Shown piece by piece: positions 1 to 10,000 of a DNA stretch of 64,000 nucleotides. Origin of the DNA: Parabacteroides sp. PFB2-10 (GTDB taxonomy: Bacteria > Bacteroidota > Bacteroidia > Bacteroidales > Tannerellaceae). The number at the start of each line of letters is the position of its first letter. Positions within the stretch are counted from its first letter, which is position 1. Made by a program: the position numbers and the translations under genes. Location of the stretch: NCBI RefSeq assembly GCF_029893085.1, contig NZ_JARXWI010000003.1, positions 273,599 to 337,598 of the forward strand. Reading direction: 5' to 3'. The notes under the pieces are model-generated. The model had not been told where the DNA came from and did not search any database. It worked only from the letters and a program-made list of their open reading frames with translations.

Positions 1-1349
1 GAGGGGAAGACACGATCATTGACGATGTGTTCCAAATGCCACCGGAAGCCTCTTTTGCCCAAAAATTAATGATTGCGAATGGTGTTAAGTCGACGCTATG
101 CACCAGCATACATTGCGAGCATACGATTTGTGGATTCTTAGGCATAGAACATACGCGTAAGACACATACCTGGCTTGAATCGGAGATCGACAACCTGCAT
201 CTGTTCTCCGATCTTTTCTCTCTGATGATTCAAAATGAACAAAAAGAGGAGATGAAAACCAATTTCACTAAACTGAGCATGGTGATCAACACCTGCAATT
301 CGTACATCTGGGAATATGATATTCCAAACGATGAGGTAACCATTGACTATAGTCTGCTTGACTACGAACATAGCGTCATTCTGCGTTCTTCCGAGAGTCA
401 ACGCAACCACCATAAAGGAGGACATTTAGAACAGATTCACAAAGAAGACTGGGGAAAAATACAAAAACAAATTGCTCGCCTTATTAACGGTGAAATCGAC
501 TCTTTTACGGAAACGTACCGGCAATATCTCAACCATGAATTGCGATGGGCGACCACCTACTTTCACACGTATGCATACGATGCAGAAAACAAACCCTGCA
601 AAATTATTTGCTTGACCACCGACATTACCCAACAACGGGAGAATGAACTGGAACTGATTAAAGCCAGAGAGGCAAACAAAATCAAAACGGCCTTCATTGC
701 CAATATGAGTCACGAGCTGAGAACACCATTAAATGTGATTGTCGGCTTTTCCTCTATTCTGGCCGAAAACAATAAAACGGAAGAAAACCAATACTTCATC
801 GACCTGATTCAAAAGAACAATTTTATCCTATTAAATATTATAGACAACATTCTCAACTTCACAAAGATTGAATCGGACACTTTGGAATACAACAGGAGAA
901 TCACCGATATAAAGAAGGTATGCGAAGAGGCCGTCGGCATCAACTACAACAACCGGAATCCGAATGTAGAACTTATCTTCGATCAGAGCCTTCCCTCCTG
1001 CCCGGTTTTGACCGACCACGAACGGATTGTGCAGGTGTTATTCCATTTATTGGATAATGCAAACAAATACACGGAACAAGGGACAATCACCTTAAGCTAT
1101 CAGAAACAAAATGATTGCGAACTCCGGGTAGAAATCAAGGACACGGGTATAGGGCTTCCCAAAGAAGAGAGGGAAAAGGTATTTCTTCAATTCTATAAAG
1201 TTGACAATTTCAAGACCGGACTGGGCTTAGGATTGCCTATTGCGAAAAAGATCATTGAAGATTCAGGGGGGACAATGGGCGTTGATTCGGTAAAGGGAAA
1301 GGGGGCGACCTTTTGGTTTACCCTGCCGCTGGCTCAAAGCTCCGATTGA
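1..1349 (+). CDS. Sensor histidine kinase, 5' end outside window
   Basis: Sensor histidine kinase cut by the left edge; the frame is open from base 3. In order one sees the second half of a GAF-like domain (about bases 36-240, GFLGIEH), a PAS-like segment (about 262-640, ending in a DIT motif), a HisKA helix with the phospho-accepting His codon at 711-713 in MSHELRTP, and a HATPase_c domain with N box (LDNANKY), G1 (DTGIGLP) and G2 (GLGLGL) boxes running to the stop. There is no receiver domain and no membrane segment in the visible part, so it probably signals from the cytoplasm to a regulator encoded elsewhere. Its last 16 bases overlap the convergent TSCPD gene. The signal is unknown. Confidence 0.9.
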   Translation, partial: GEDTIIDDVFQMPPEASFAQKLMIANGVKSTLCTSIHCEHTICGFLGIEHTRKTHTWLESEIDNLHLFSDLFSLMIQNEQKEEMKTNFTKLSMVINTCNSYIWEYDIPNDEVTIDYSLLDYEHSVILRSSESQRNHHKGGHLEQIHKEDWGKIQKQIARLINGEIDSFTETYRQYLNHELRWATTYFHTYAYDAENKPCKIICLTTDITQQRENELELIKAREANKIKTAFIANMSHELRTPLNVIVGFSSILAENNKTEENQYFIDLIQKNNFILLNIIDNILNFTKIESDTLEYNRRITDIKKVCEEAVGINYNNRNPNVELIFDQSLPSCPVLTDHERIVQVLFHLLDNANKYTEQGTITLSYQKQNDCELRVEIKDTGIGLPKEEREKVFLQFYKVDNFKTGLGLGLPIAKKIIEDSGGTMGVDSVKGKGATFWFTLPLAQSSD

Positions 1350-1600
1350 TAGGTTTTCAACGCCTGGGCGATCTGATCCGGGCAGGAGGTAGTTTTGCTA
1401 CCGCAACAAATACCTTCCAGACGCGAAATGGCCTCATCAACCGACATGCCCTTTATCAAAGCGGAAATGCCTTGCGCGTTTCCTTCACAACCACGCTCGA
1501 CCCGCAAATCGGTAATTCTATTATCTTCAATATCGATCAAAAGCTTTTTCGAGCAGACTCCGCCTTGCGGTATATACACTATTTGTTGTTTATCTTCCAT
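1334..1600 (-). CDS. TSCPD-domain protein (TIGR03905-like)
   Basis: Small 88-residue soluble protein with the Thr-Ser-Cys-Pro-Asp motif (Cys73) that names the TSCPD domain, plus further cysteines at 16 (GGVC), 38 (RGC) and 65-66 (GICC). This matches the short stand-alone four-cysteine family TIGR03905; related domains occur at the C-terminus of some ribonucleotide reductases. The cysteines suggest metal or cluster binding, but no function is established. It converges with and overlaps the kinase gene by 16 bases, and has a Bacteroidetes -7 element 28 bases before its ATG. Family assignment is firm; role unknown. Confidence 0.85.
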   Translation of the reverse strand: MEDKQQIVYIPQGGVCSKKLLIDIEDNRITDLRVERGCEGNAQGISALIKGMSVDEAISRLEGICCGSKTTSCPDQIAQALKTYQSEL

Positions 1601-1627
1601 CTTGACACACTATTCTTAATGAAGATA

Positions 1628-1635
1628 CAAAGGTA
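1628..1635 (-). promoter_or_regulatory. -7 promoter element for the TSCPD gene
   Basis: On the minus strand this reads TACCTTTG, a full match to the Bacteroidetes -7 consensus TAnnTTTG, about 28 bases upstream of the TSCPD start at 1600. I see no clear -33 TTTG at the usual 19-21 base distance. Confidence 0.45.
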
Positions 1636-1649
1636 AAGAATAATTTGAC

Positions 1650-1657
1650 TATTTTTG
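1650..1657 (+). promoter_or_regulatory. -7 promoter element for folC
   Basis: TATTTTTG matches TAnnTTTG. It lies three bases before the ATG at 1661, so a transcript from here would begin at or just after that codon, which favours the internal ATG at 1679 as the translated start. No -33 TTTG is visible. Confidence 0.35.
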
Positions 1658-1660
1658 CCC

Positions 1661-2998
1661 ATGCCTAATTCTAAGGAAATGACATACGAAGAAACGCTTC
1701 ATTACCTCTATACAAGCACACCGGTTTATCAACATAGCGGTGCTTCGGCCTATAAGCCGGGGTTAGATACCTCCATGGCTTTAGACTCTCTTTTACATCA
1801 TCCGCACACAGCCTATCGATGTATCCATATAGGAGGCACCAATGGGAAAGGTTCCGTTTCGAATATACTGGCTGCCATTCTTCAACAGGCAGGCTATAAG
1901 GTTGGTTTATACACCTCGCCTCACCTTGTGGACTTCCGGGAGCGTATCCGGGTAAACGGAGAGATGATTTCGGAGAGATACGTGGTCGACTTTGTCGCTA
2001 AATACAAAAAGGATTTCGAACCCCTCCACCCCTCTTTCTTTGAACTCACATCGACCATGGCATTTGCCTATTTTCGCGATCAAAAGGTGGATTTTGCGCT
2101 TATTGAGGTTGGACTCGGCGGACGTTTAGACAGCACAAATATCATTACGCCTATCCTCAGCATCATTACGAATGTGAGCAAAGACCATACCCAATTCCTG
2201 GGAGATACCCTGGGCGAGATCGCTTATGAAAAGGCGGGCATTATCAAACAGGGTGTTCCGGTGGTGATTGGAGAACCGGGGGATGAGATCACGGAAAAGG
2301 TATTCCGGAAAAAGGCAGAAGAGATGCAGGCGTCGCTACATATACCAAGTGAAGAGCATGTATTGAAGAGTGATGCCCATCTGTCTGAATATGGAGAATG
2401 GTTTTTTGATACGACGGATTGGGGCATGTTGTTCGGTGAATTGGGTGGTTTAGCACAATTCAAGAACGCGCAAACTATCCTCTGTTCGCTTCGGGTGCTT
2501 ACCGGACTGGGAGTGACTATTCCGCAGGAAGCCGTTAAAAACGGCTTTGAGAATGTAACCCAAATCACCGGATTGCAAGGCAGATGGCAGGAGGTATTGA
2601 CGCATCCCTACACCATTATCGATACCGGGCACAACGTAGGCGCCTGGCAATACATCACCTACCAACTGGAGGCGGAAGCTAAGGAGCGTCCTCATCTTTA
2701 TATGATCATAGGCTTATCGAACGACAAAAACATCGAAGAGATTGTAAAAATGATGCCAAAAGAGGCGTATTACTTTTTCACTCAAGCCTCCATTGACCGT
2801 GCTCTTCCGGCCGAGCAGTTGGCACAATACGCTGAAATGGCCGGTTTAAAAGGCGAAGTATTCCCTTCAGTGGTAGATGCGGTATTTGCCGTGATGGCTA
2901 CGGCCAACGATGAAGATATAGTCTTTATCGGGGGAAGCAATTTTATCGTAGCGGAAGCGCTTCCGCTTTTTGAAGAAACAGATTATTCTTTAAACTAA
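1661..2998 (+). CDS. folC: Bifunctional folylpolyglutamate synthase / dihydrofolate synthase
   Basis: Mur-ligase family enzyme that adds glutamate to dihydropteroate and then to tetrahydrofolates with ATP, in the cytoplasm, at the end of folate synthesis. The ATP-binding loop GGTNGKGS sits near residue 60, followed by TSPHLVDFRERI, the metal-binding region (LIEVGLGGRLDSTN) and, late in the protein, IDTGHN, all typical of FolC. Length (about 440-445 aa) is normal. Outermost ATG is 1661, but homologues usually begin MxYEETLxYLY, which corresponds to the ATG at 1679. The MFS gene follows 11 bases later on the same strand, so the two may be cotranscribed. Confidence 0.95.
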   Translation: MPNSKEMTYEETLHYLYTSTPVYQHSGASAYKPGLDTSMALDSLLHHPHTAYRCIHIGGTNGKGSVSNILAAILQQAGYKVGLYTSPHLVDFRERIRVNGEMISERYVVDFVAKYKKDFEPLHPSFFELTSTMAFAYFRDQKVDFALIEVGLGGRLDSTNIITPILSIITNVSKDHTQFLGDTLGEIAYEKAGIIKQGVPVVIGEPGDEITEKVFRKKAEEMQASLHIPSEEHVLKSDAHLSEYGEWFFDTTDWGMLFGELGGLAQFKNAQTILCSLRVLTGLGVTIPQEAVKNGFENVTQITGLQGRWQEVLTHPYTIIDTGHNVGAWQYITYQLEAEAKERPHLYMIIGLSNDKNIEEIVKMMPKEAYYFFTQASIDRALPAEQLAQYAEMAGLKGEVFPSVVDAVFAVMATANDEDIVFIGGSNFIVAEALPLFEETDYSLN

Positions 2999-3009
2999 AT
3001 ACTAATATC

Positions 3010-4374
3010 ATGACAGAAATTATTCGTAAAAAACTAAACGACTCAAAAGCCGCACGCTGGACAGCACTGATCATTGTTTCGTTCACTATGATGTGTGGCT
3101 ACTTTATTACCGATGTAATGGCGCCACTGGAAGACCTACTTATGCGCACATACAACTGGAGTGGAACAGAGTACGGTCTGTTTACAAGTGCTTATGGTTG
3201 GTTCAATGTATTCCTTTTGATGTTGATTCTCGGGGGTATTATCTTAGACAAAATGGGGATTCGGTTTACCGGTAAAATGGCCTGTTTATTGATGCTCACC
3301 GGTGCCTTGATAAAGGCGTATGCTGTTTCTTCCTATTTCACGATGACAGGAACGATTTTCGGTGTGAACGCACAGGTGATGATTGCCGGTTTAGGCTTTG
3401 CCATCTTCGGTATGGGCGTAGAAATTGCCGGAATCACCGTAAGCAAAGTGATCGTTAAGTGGTTTACAGGGCATGAATTAGCATTGGCTATGGGACTCCA
3501 GGTTGCTCTGGCACGTATCGGTACGGCCTGCGCTTTAGGCTTCTCTCTTCCACTGGCAAAACATTTTGGTGCCATCTCTGCTCCTGTTCTTATCGGCGCC
3601 TTATTATTGTGTATCGGAACACTCTCTTTCTTTGTGTATGCCGTTATGGACAAAAAACTGGATGAATCCATCGAATCATCATTGGACGGAGAGAAAGAAG
3701 AAGGATTTAAATTGAGCGATATTAAAATGATCGTAACCAACAAAGGGTTTTGGTTGATCGCATTCCTGTGCGTATTGTTCTATTCAGGCGTATTCCCATT
3801 CCTGAAATTTGCGACGAAAATCATGATCTACAAATATGGGGTCGAAGAGGGTCTGGCCGGTTATATCCCAAGTCTCCTTCCTTTTGGCACGATCTTATTG
3901 ACTCCTTTGTTTGGTAGTTTGTACGACCGCATCGGAAAAGGAGCCACATTGATGTTGATCGGTTCTTTTATGTTGATTGTCGTACATGGCCTGTTTGCCT
4001 TACCGATATTGAATGTATGGTGGTTTGCAACCATTATCATGATTGTACTGGGTATTGCCTTCTCCCTGGTTCCTTCGGCCATGTGGCCTTCTGTGCCTAA
4101 AATCATTCCGCAAAAGCAATTGGGTACTGCCTATTCATTGATTTTCTATGTGCAGAACTGGGGATTGATGGGCGTGCCTTTCATCATTGGTCTGGTGATC
4201 GATAAGTATGCCATGACGACTCTTCCTGATGGTACTGTAACATACGACTACACTATTCCGATGTTGATTTTCACACTCTTCGGCGTATTAGCCGTTATTG
4301 TGGCGCTTATGCTGAAAGCAGAAGACAAGAAAAAAGGATACGGACTGGAACTTCCTAACATTAAGAAAAACTAA
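3010..4374 (+). CDS. MFS transporter
   Basis: A 454-residue major facilitator superfamily carrier with about 12 membrane helices. The loop-2 signature appears as GGIILDKMGIRFTGK (near residue 78) and its second-half counterpart as GSLYDRIGKGATL (near residue 303); a hydrophilic central loop rich in Glu and Lys (about residues 215-235) separates the two six-helix halves. Substrate cannot be told from sequence. It follows folC by 11 bases and precedes ispE by about 58; neither neighbour suggests a substrate. Complete, no oddities. Confidence 0.85.
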   Translation: MTEIIRKKLNDSKAARWTALIIVSFTMMCGYFITDVMAPLEDLLMRTYNWSGTEYGLFTSAYGWFNVFLLMLILGGIILDKMGIRFTGKMACLLMLTGALIKAYAVSSYFTMTGTIFGVNAQVMIAGLGFAIFGMGVEIAGITVSKVIVKWFTGHELALAMGLQVALARIGTACALGFSLPLAKHFGAISAPVLIGALLLCIGTLSFFVYAVMDKKLDESIESSLDGEKEEGFKLSDIKMIVTNKGFWLIAFLCVLFYSGVFPFLKFATKIMIYKYGVEEGLAGYIPSLLPFGTILLTPLFGSLYDRIGKGATLMLIGSFMLIVVHGLFALPILNVWWFATIIMIVLGIAFSLVPSAMWPSVPKIIPQKQLGTAYSLIFYVQNWGLMGVPFIIGLVIDKYAMTTLPDGTVTYDYTIPMLIFTLFGVLAVIVALMLKAEDKKKGYGLELPNIKKN

Positions 4375-4383
4375 ATGAAGAAT

Positions 4384-4410
4384 GAAGAGTGAAGAATATT
4401 TTCACTCTTC
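4384..4410 (+). repeat. Hairpin between the MFS gene and ispE
   Basis: An inverted repeat: GAAGAGTGAA pairs with TTCACTCTTC, extendable to a 12-bp stem with a 3-base loop, inside a run of GAAGA/TTCTTC-rich sequence that nearly fills the MFS-ispE gap. It could act as a weak terminator, an RNA-processing site or simply be expanded low-complexity sequence. The ispE ATG lies 23 bases downstream. Confidence 0.5.
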
Positions 4411-4432
4411 ACTCTTCTTTCTTCATTCAACT

Positions 4433-5257
4433 ATGATCTGTTTCCCGAATGCGAAAATAAACTTAGGTCTCTATGTTGTGGGTAAGCGTCCTGACGGTTA
4501 CCACAACATAGAGACCGTTTTTTATCCGATCCCGGTAAAAGATGCGTTGGAAATTGTCCCTTCGGCAACAGGGAACGATCATTTTATGCAAACCGGTATT
4601 CCTATCGGAGGAGACCCTGCCAGCAACTTAGTGATGCGCCTATTGGCTCTGCTTCGTACAAAACAGGCCATTCCACCGTTAGACATCCACCTTTTAAAAC
4701 AGATACCTTTTGGTGCCGGACTGGGAGGAGGATCCTCGGATGCGGCCTTCATGTTGAAACTGATCAATGATTTTTGTTCGCTGGGGCTATCGTCCGGTGA
4801 AATGGAGGAAATAGCAGCTAAGATCGGAGCCGACTGTCCTTTCTTTATTCAAAACAGACCTGTCTTTGCGACGGGTACAGGCAATATCTTCACACCGGTT
4901 ACCATCTCACTGGAAGGCTATTATTTCGGTTTGGTCAAACCACCGATCGCAGTCTCCACGCCCGAGGCATACGCCGGAGTGACTCCCCGGAAGCCGGAAA
5001 GATCATTAACAGAGGTCATCACTTGCCCCGTAGAGACATGGAGAGAGGAAATGACAAATGATTTTGAGGCTCATCTGTTCCATAAATACCCTGCCATAGC
5101 TGCCATAAAGCAACAGCTTTATGATAACGGAGCCATTTACGCCTCCATGTCCGGATCGGGATCTTCCGTTTTCGGTTTGTTCCGGGAATCGGTCAGGATA
5201 CGTCCCCTCTTTCCTGATTATTATGTATGGGAAGGGCTTCTACCCGCTCCCTTTTAA
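4433..5257 (+). CDS. ispE: 4-diphosphocytidyl-2-C-methyl-D-erythritol kinase
   Basis: GHMP-family kinase of the MEP isoprenoid pathway that phosphorylates CDP-methylerythritol at the 2-hydroxyl using ATP, in the cytoplasm. Visible motifs: the N-terminal PNAKINLGL with catalytic-region Lys, RPDGYHNIETV, the glycine-rich ATP loop GAGLGGGSSDAAF (about residues 95-107), GADCPFF and the C-terminal MSGSGSSVFG. The start at 4433 gives the family's usual beginning (MICFPNAKINLGL) and 274 residues; an in-frame upstream ATG at 4382 would add 17 residues encoded by the hairpin-rich gap and is unlikely. Followed by a strong bidirectional terminator. Confidence 0.95.
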   Translation: MICFPNAKINLGLYVVGKRPDGYHNIETVFYPIPVKDALEIVPSATGNDHFMQTGIPIGGDPASNLVMRLLALLRTKQAIPPLDIHLLKQIPFGAGLGGGSSDAAFMLKLINDFCSLGLSSGEMEEIAAKIGADCPFFIQNRPVFATGTGNIFTPVTISLEGYYFGLVKPPIAVSTPEAYAGVTPRKPERSLTEVITCPVETWREEMTNDFEAHLFHKYPAIAAIKQQLYDNGAIYASMSGSGSSVFGLFRESVRIRPLFPDYYVWEGLLPAPF

Positions 5258-5280
5258 TTTCTGATTCAACACTAAAAGAA

Positions 5281-5317
5281 GGGTGTGTGTCGCCGTATGA
5301 TACGTCGACACACACCC
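5281..5317. terminator. Bidirectional terminator between ispE and susD
   Basis: GGGTGTGTGTCG pairs perfectly with CGACACACACCC, and the intervening bases contain a further CGTAT/ATACG pairing, giving a very long stem. Short T-rich stretches follow on both sides. It separates the converging ispE and SusD genes. Confidence 0.75.
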
Positions 5318-5345
5318 TCCTTTATTCATATAAAAACTCTACAGT

Positions 5346-7016
5346 TTACGGATTTTGAATCAATTCGGTCGGATAGGCATCCAGCTCTGCCTGTGGAATG
5401 TATTCGACAACAATATCAGCCGTTGGCTGCACAACCGGGAATACCGGAGAACCACTTAAATGGGTACCCGGATACCGACGATCCAAGGTAAAGCCATTTC
5501 TGAAAATATCCAGCTTGCGATGTCCTTCCCAAGCCAATTCCAAACGTCTTTCATCCAGAATACACTCCAAGAGATCCTTACCGGCAGGCAATGTCGAGAG
5601 AGTCAATTCCGGAATATTCGCTCTTTCACGGATTACATTCAGGTCGCTAAGAGCCGCGGCATCATTACCCAAATGATAATTGGCCTCTGCCCGGTTCAGA
5701 TATATTTCTGCCAAACGGATATACACCGGAGAATAGAGATGCGACTGATCTTCCTGCAACGATACTTTATAGATGAACCGAATCGGGAAACCATTACGAT
5801 CTTCCAACGCCTCTTCTATCTTCACATAGTATTTCTTACTATCACTCTTTTTTGTCACATAATAGCGAATCTTTCCATTGTCCGTTTCCTTCTGAACGAT
5901 ATCACTGGTATAAAGAGCCGCACTCGCCGCATCGATCACATACTCATCGCCCTCTTTCGTTACAGTCGCATGTTCATAGGTATAGGTATTCGTACTTTCA
6001 TTGCCTACCACATACAACATCCACAAAACACCCGGAGCCTTTACCTGGTCGACTACAAAAGCATGACGCAGGTCGCTTTCGTTTTCGTTCAACAACTCCA
6101 TATAGGTCGAAGAAGGATACATTTCTCCCCATCCGTTTTCATTGATCTTCGCATAGACAGATCCGACAGAATACCACGCCATATGATAGTCTTGAAAATC
6201 CTTATCTTTCACCATGCGGATAGCAAAAATCGTTTCCGTATTGCTTTCCGGAACATGGCGGGGGTATTTCTGGTACGTATCGCCACGCAGAAGCGTATAT
6301 CTTCCTGAGTCAATCACCAGATCCGCGTATTCCTTCGCTTTCGCCCACTCGCCCATATACAGGTAAATACGCGACAAATAAGCATAAGCCACCTCTTTAG
6401 ACGCATAGATATTCGTCTTTTCACTTCCCATCAGCGAAGCCGCTTTCAACAGATCCTTCACAATCTGGTCGTACACCTCTTTGACCGTCGCACGTGTCGG
6501 GAAATCATCCAGATCGGCTGTCAGCTTCAAAGGAATACCCAGGTTGGTTTCAGGGCTTTGCGCATAAGGGCGTCCGAAGATATTACACAGGTTGAAATAG
6601 AGGAAGCCGCGAAGGAAATAGTTTTCCCCCAAGACCTGATCCAGCACCTCGCTCTCGCCTTCCCCAAGCTCTTGAATAATATTGTTGACACTCGCAATCG
6701 TCTGATAAGTAAACTTCCAGACGCGGCCAGGATAATAGTTATCACGTGAGCGTCTGAATGTGTATAGGTTGTAGAACAAATCGGATGTCGTTCCGCTCAA
6801 AGAGACGTTATCCCCTCCGAATTCATTCACATAATGGATCGTTTTATAGTAATATTCCTCTTTTAATTTGGCATAATTCCCCAGCGTGATTGTTTCCAGA
6901 CTGTTCGCATCCATATTTTCGTTTGTGATCTCATCATATGGCAAACGTTCCAGGTCACAGCTATTCAGGAGAAGGAAAGCCATCATAAACAGAAATGATT
7001 TTAGTAATGTTTTCAT
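5346..7016 (-). CDS. SusD/RagB family nutrient-binding outer-membrane lipoprotein
   Basis: Surface glycan-binding lipoprotein partner of the SusC channel encoded just upstream. It has a lipoprotein signal peptide with LNSC and Cys20 as the lipid anchor, then an alpha-helical TPR-like SusD fold: the N-terminal NENM/LGNYAKLK region, the ENYFLRGFLYFNLCNIFGRPY helix typical of SusD proteins (about residue 130-150) and the C-terminal RLAEIYLNRAEANY and DERRLELAWEGHRKLDIFR motifs. At 556 residues it is of normal length. It begins 21 bases after the SusC stop, so the two are cotranscribed. No glycoside hydrolase or sensor lies beside the pair, so the substrate is not indicated. Confidence 0.93.
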   Translation of the reverse strand: MKTLLKSFLFMMAFLLLNSCDLERLPYDEITNENMDANSLETITLGNYAKLKEEYYYKTIHYVNEFGGDNVSLSGTTSDLFYNLYTFRRSRDNYYPGRVWKFTYQTIASVNNIIQELGEGESEVLDQVLGENYFLRGFLYFNLCNIFGRPYAQSPETNLGIPLKLTADLDDFPTRATVKEVYDQIVKDLLKAASLMGSEKTNIYASKEVAYAYLSRIYLYMGEWAKAKEYADLVIDSGRYTLLRGDTYQKYPRHVPESNTETIFAIRMVKDKDFQDYHMAWYSVGSVYAKINENGWGEMYPSSTYMELLNENESDLRHAFVVDQVKAPGVLWMLYVVGNESTNTYTYEHATVTKEGDEYVIDAASAALYTSDIVQKETDNGKIRYYVTKKSDSKKYYVKIEEALEDRNGFPIRFIYKVSLQEDQSHLYSPVYIRLAEIYLNRAEANYHLGNDAAALSDLNVIRERANIPELTLSTLPAGKDLLECILDERRLELAWEGHRKLDIFRNGFTLDRRYPGTHLSGSPVFPVVQPTADIVVEYIPQAELDAYPTELIQNP

Positions 7017-7037
7017 ATCATTTGCTTTTTAATGTCG

Positions 7038-10000
7038 TTAGAAACTAAGATTGACTCCCAAAGTAAATTGGCGTGACAGAGGATAGACATCCGTGCCCGG
7101 ATCTCCGTTGTCTTTTCCTGCTCCGATTTCAGGATCGGGACCGGAGAAGCTTGTGATCGTAAACAAATTCTCACCCGACAAAGAGATGCTGGCATATTTT
7201 ATCTTAGCCTTCTTCAATAGATTTGCCGGCAAATCATACGAAAGCGTCAGGCTGTTCAACCGGAAATAGCTGCCATCTTCTAAATATCTCCCCGATCTCT
7301 TTTGTGAGTCTTTGTTACCACCGGCTACCGGTTTCGGATGGGTGGCAATATCGCCCGGTTTTTCCCAACGGTTCCATCCATCTTTCAGATTCATGGAGTT
7401 GAATGTAATATAGGCACCGTCGTTATCATAGAACTGGCGGGCAGAATGATAGATATTATTGCCCGACACAAAGGTGAAGGCGCCTGACAACGACAAGCCT
7501 TTGTAGCTCAATGAAGTCATCAAACCTCCGGTGAAATCGGGATTCGAACTACCTTGCTTCACGCGGGTTGCCTTCGATAAATCGGTTGTCTGCGTGCGGC
7601 TTCCGTCTTCATTATAGATATACCACATCGGGTCACCGGTTTGGACATCCACCCCGGCCCATTCTTCCATATACCAGGTATCGATCGCTATCCCCTCTTC
7701 CAGGATCTTATTGCCCGAAATCTGTGGTTTGCCTTCATACAGTTTTTTAATCTTGCTCTTATTGAAACCGATATTAAAGTCCAGAGTCCACAAGAAATCT
7801 TTTGTGCGAATAAGATCCGGGCTTATCGTTACTTCAACCCCTTCGTTCTTCACCGCACCGATATTTTGGTACTGGCTGTCGTACCCGGTGATGGAAGATA
7901 AAGAAACCTGGTACAACAAATCGGAGGTGTTCTTATTGTAATAGTCGATATTCAAACCAACCCGGTCAAACAGGCGGGCATCCAACGCGATATTGGTTTC
8001 ATAACATTTCTCCCAGCTCAACGCATAGTTACCCAATCGTTTCGGAAAAGCCGACGGAACACCATTGTAGTTGGTGCTCAGGGAGTAGACAGACATATAG
8101 CCATAATTGCCCGATCCCGGCGTATTACCGATCGATCCGTAGCTGGCACGCAGCTTCAATTGATCGATGAAATCGATCTTTTTCACCATTTCTTCCTGAT
8201 CGAGAGCCCATCCTAAACCGAAGGTAAAGAAGCCTCCGTAGCGATCGTTCTTTCCAAAACGGGAAGAACCATCCACACGATAAGAGAACTGTGCCATATA
8301 CCGGTCGTTATAGGTGTAATTGGCATTAAAGTAAACCGACTGCATCGCCCATTCATTCTTACCGCCACCTACGGCATAAGCGTTTGAAGCCACACCCAAC
8401 ACCTCAGCGCCGCCGGGAATACCGCGTCCTTCCGCATTGTTGGACTCCTGCTTATAATCACTGTATTCATACCCCAGGAAAGCACTCATCTCGTGTATGT
8501 TATTCACGATCTTATTGAAACGCAACAGTTGATTGGCATACCGAGAGGTATAGAACGTATTGGACGCTCTCAAATGGCCATTGTCTGCCGCGCCGGAAGT
8601 CGAACGAGGGTCTGTATATCCTTCCGTCAGATGGTATCGGTAACCGATATTATTATTCGATTCAAATACCAGGTAATCCGTAAAACGATAATCGAATCCG
8701 AGATTAGCCGTTATACCCAATTGTTTTCCTCTGTCGTAGTTCCACTGCAGGTTGTAGAGGTAGTTAGAAGCATCACGCCCATGCCAGTCTTTTTCCGTTC
8801 CTTTCCGAACCGAACCATCCGGATTGTAGGGATAATCCCAGGGCAGATAGGTCATAGCGCTATAGATAGAATGCTGCTTGTTGTCATCTTGCCAATAGCT
8901 GCCGGAGAACTTTGCTTTCAATGTCAGACGATCGTTTACCTTATAATCCGTATTGCTTCTGAGATTGTAGCGCTGGTATTCAAATCCTTTGATTGTCCCT
9001 TCGGCATCGTAGTAGTCGCCCGACAGGAAAGAGCGGATCTTTTCGTTACCAAAGGTGTACGAAACCGTATAGTTTTGTGTAAAGGCATTCTGTGTGGCTA
9101 TATCAAACCAATCCGTATCATACGCAAGCACATCTTTATTGAACCAGGTAAGAATACCCGAGTTCTCCAGATTATCCATCGATTGGGTATAATCATACAA
9201 CTCCTGGGAATTCATCAGATTGAACTTGCCCAAGGTAAGCTTTGATATACCGAACTTAGCGGAAACATCAATCTTGCTTTCACCCATCCGCCCGGTCTTG
9301 GTTGTCACCAATATAACCCCATTGGTGGCCCGCGATCCGTACAAGGCTGTTGCCGCCGCATCTTTCAATACGCTGATGGTTTCGATCTCATTCGGGTTCA
9401 ACTGAGCTCCCGTTCCGGAGACCACCCCGTCGACCACCCACAACGGATCGACCGACGAGTTCAGGGTGCCCTTACCACGGATACGGATTGTCGCTGCATC
9501 GCCCGGACGTCCGGAGCTGTTCAACACCTGTACACCGGCCACTTTCCCCTGCAGCATCGAGTTCACATTAGGCGATGTGACTGTTTTCAGCTTTTCAGCG
9601 CTCACCACAGAGATAGCACCAGTCACAGAACTCTTTTTCTGTGTACCATACGCCACCACAATCACCTCACCGATTTTAGCCACATCCTCTTCCATGACGA
9701 CAGATAGCTGCGTCTTGCCATTCAATGCCACCTCTTCGGTTATAAAGCCAATATAGCTAAACACAAGGACAGCCTCCGGATTGGCCACGTCTAAGGTGAA
9801 ATTACCATCAATATCTGTAATGGTGCCGTTCGAGGTGCCTTTTTCAAGAATATTCACTCCGATAAGCGGTTCGTCGGAGTCGCTCACAACATGACCCGTA
9901 ACCGTGATCCGGTCTTGTTCCAGGTTGTTCATTTCCATAGCAAACATAACATCATGGCTATAACCATTTGTCGCATAAGCCATTCCAATGCTCAAGAATA

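Noticed and set aside
8493..9245. 250-codon plus-strand frame opposite the first SusC gene
   Set aside because: Shadow of the susC reading frame; hydrophobic and low in coding character, while the susC domains are clear.
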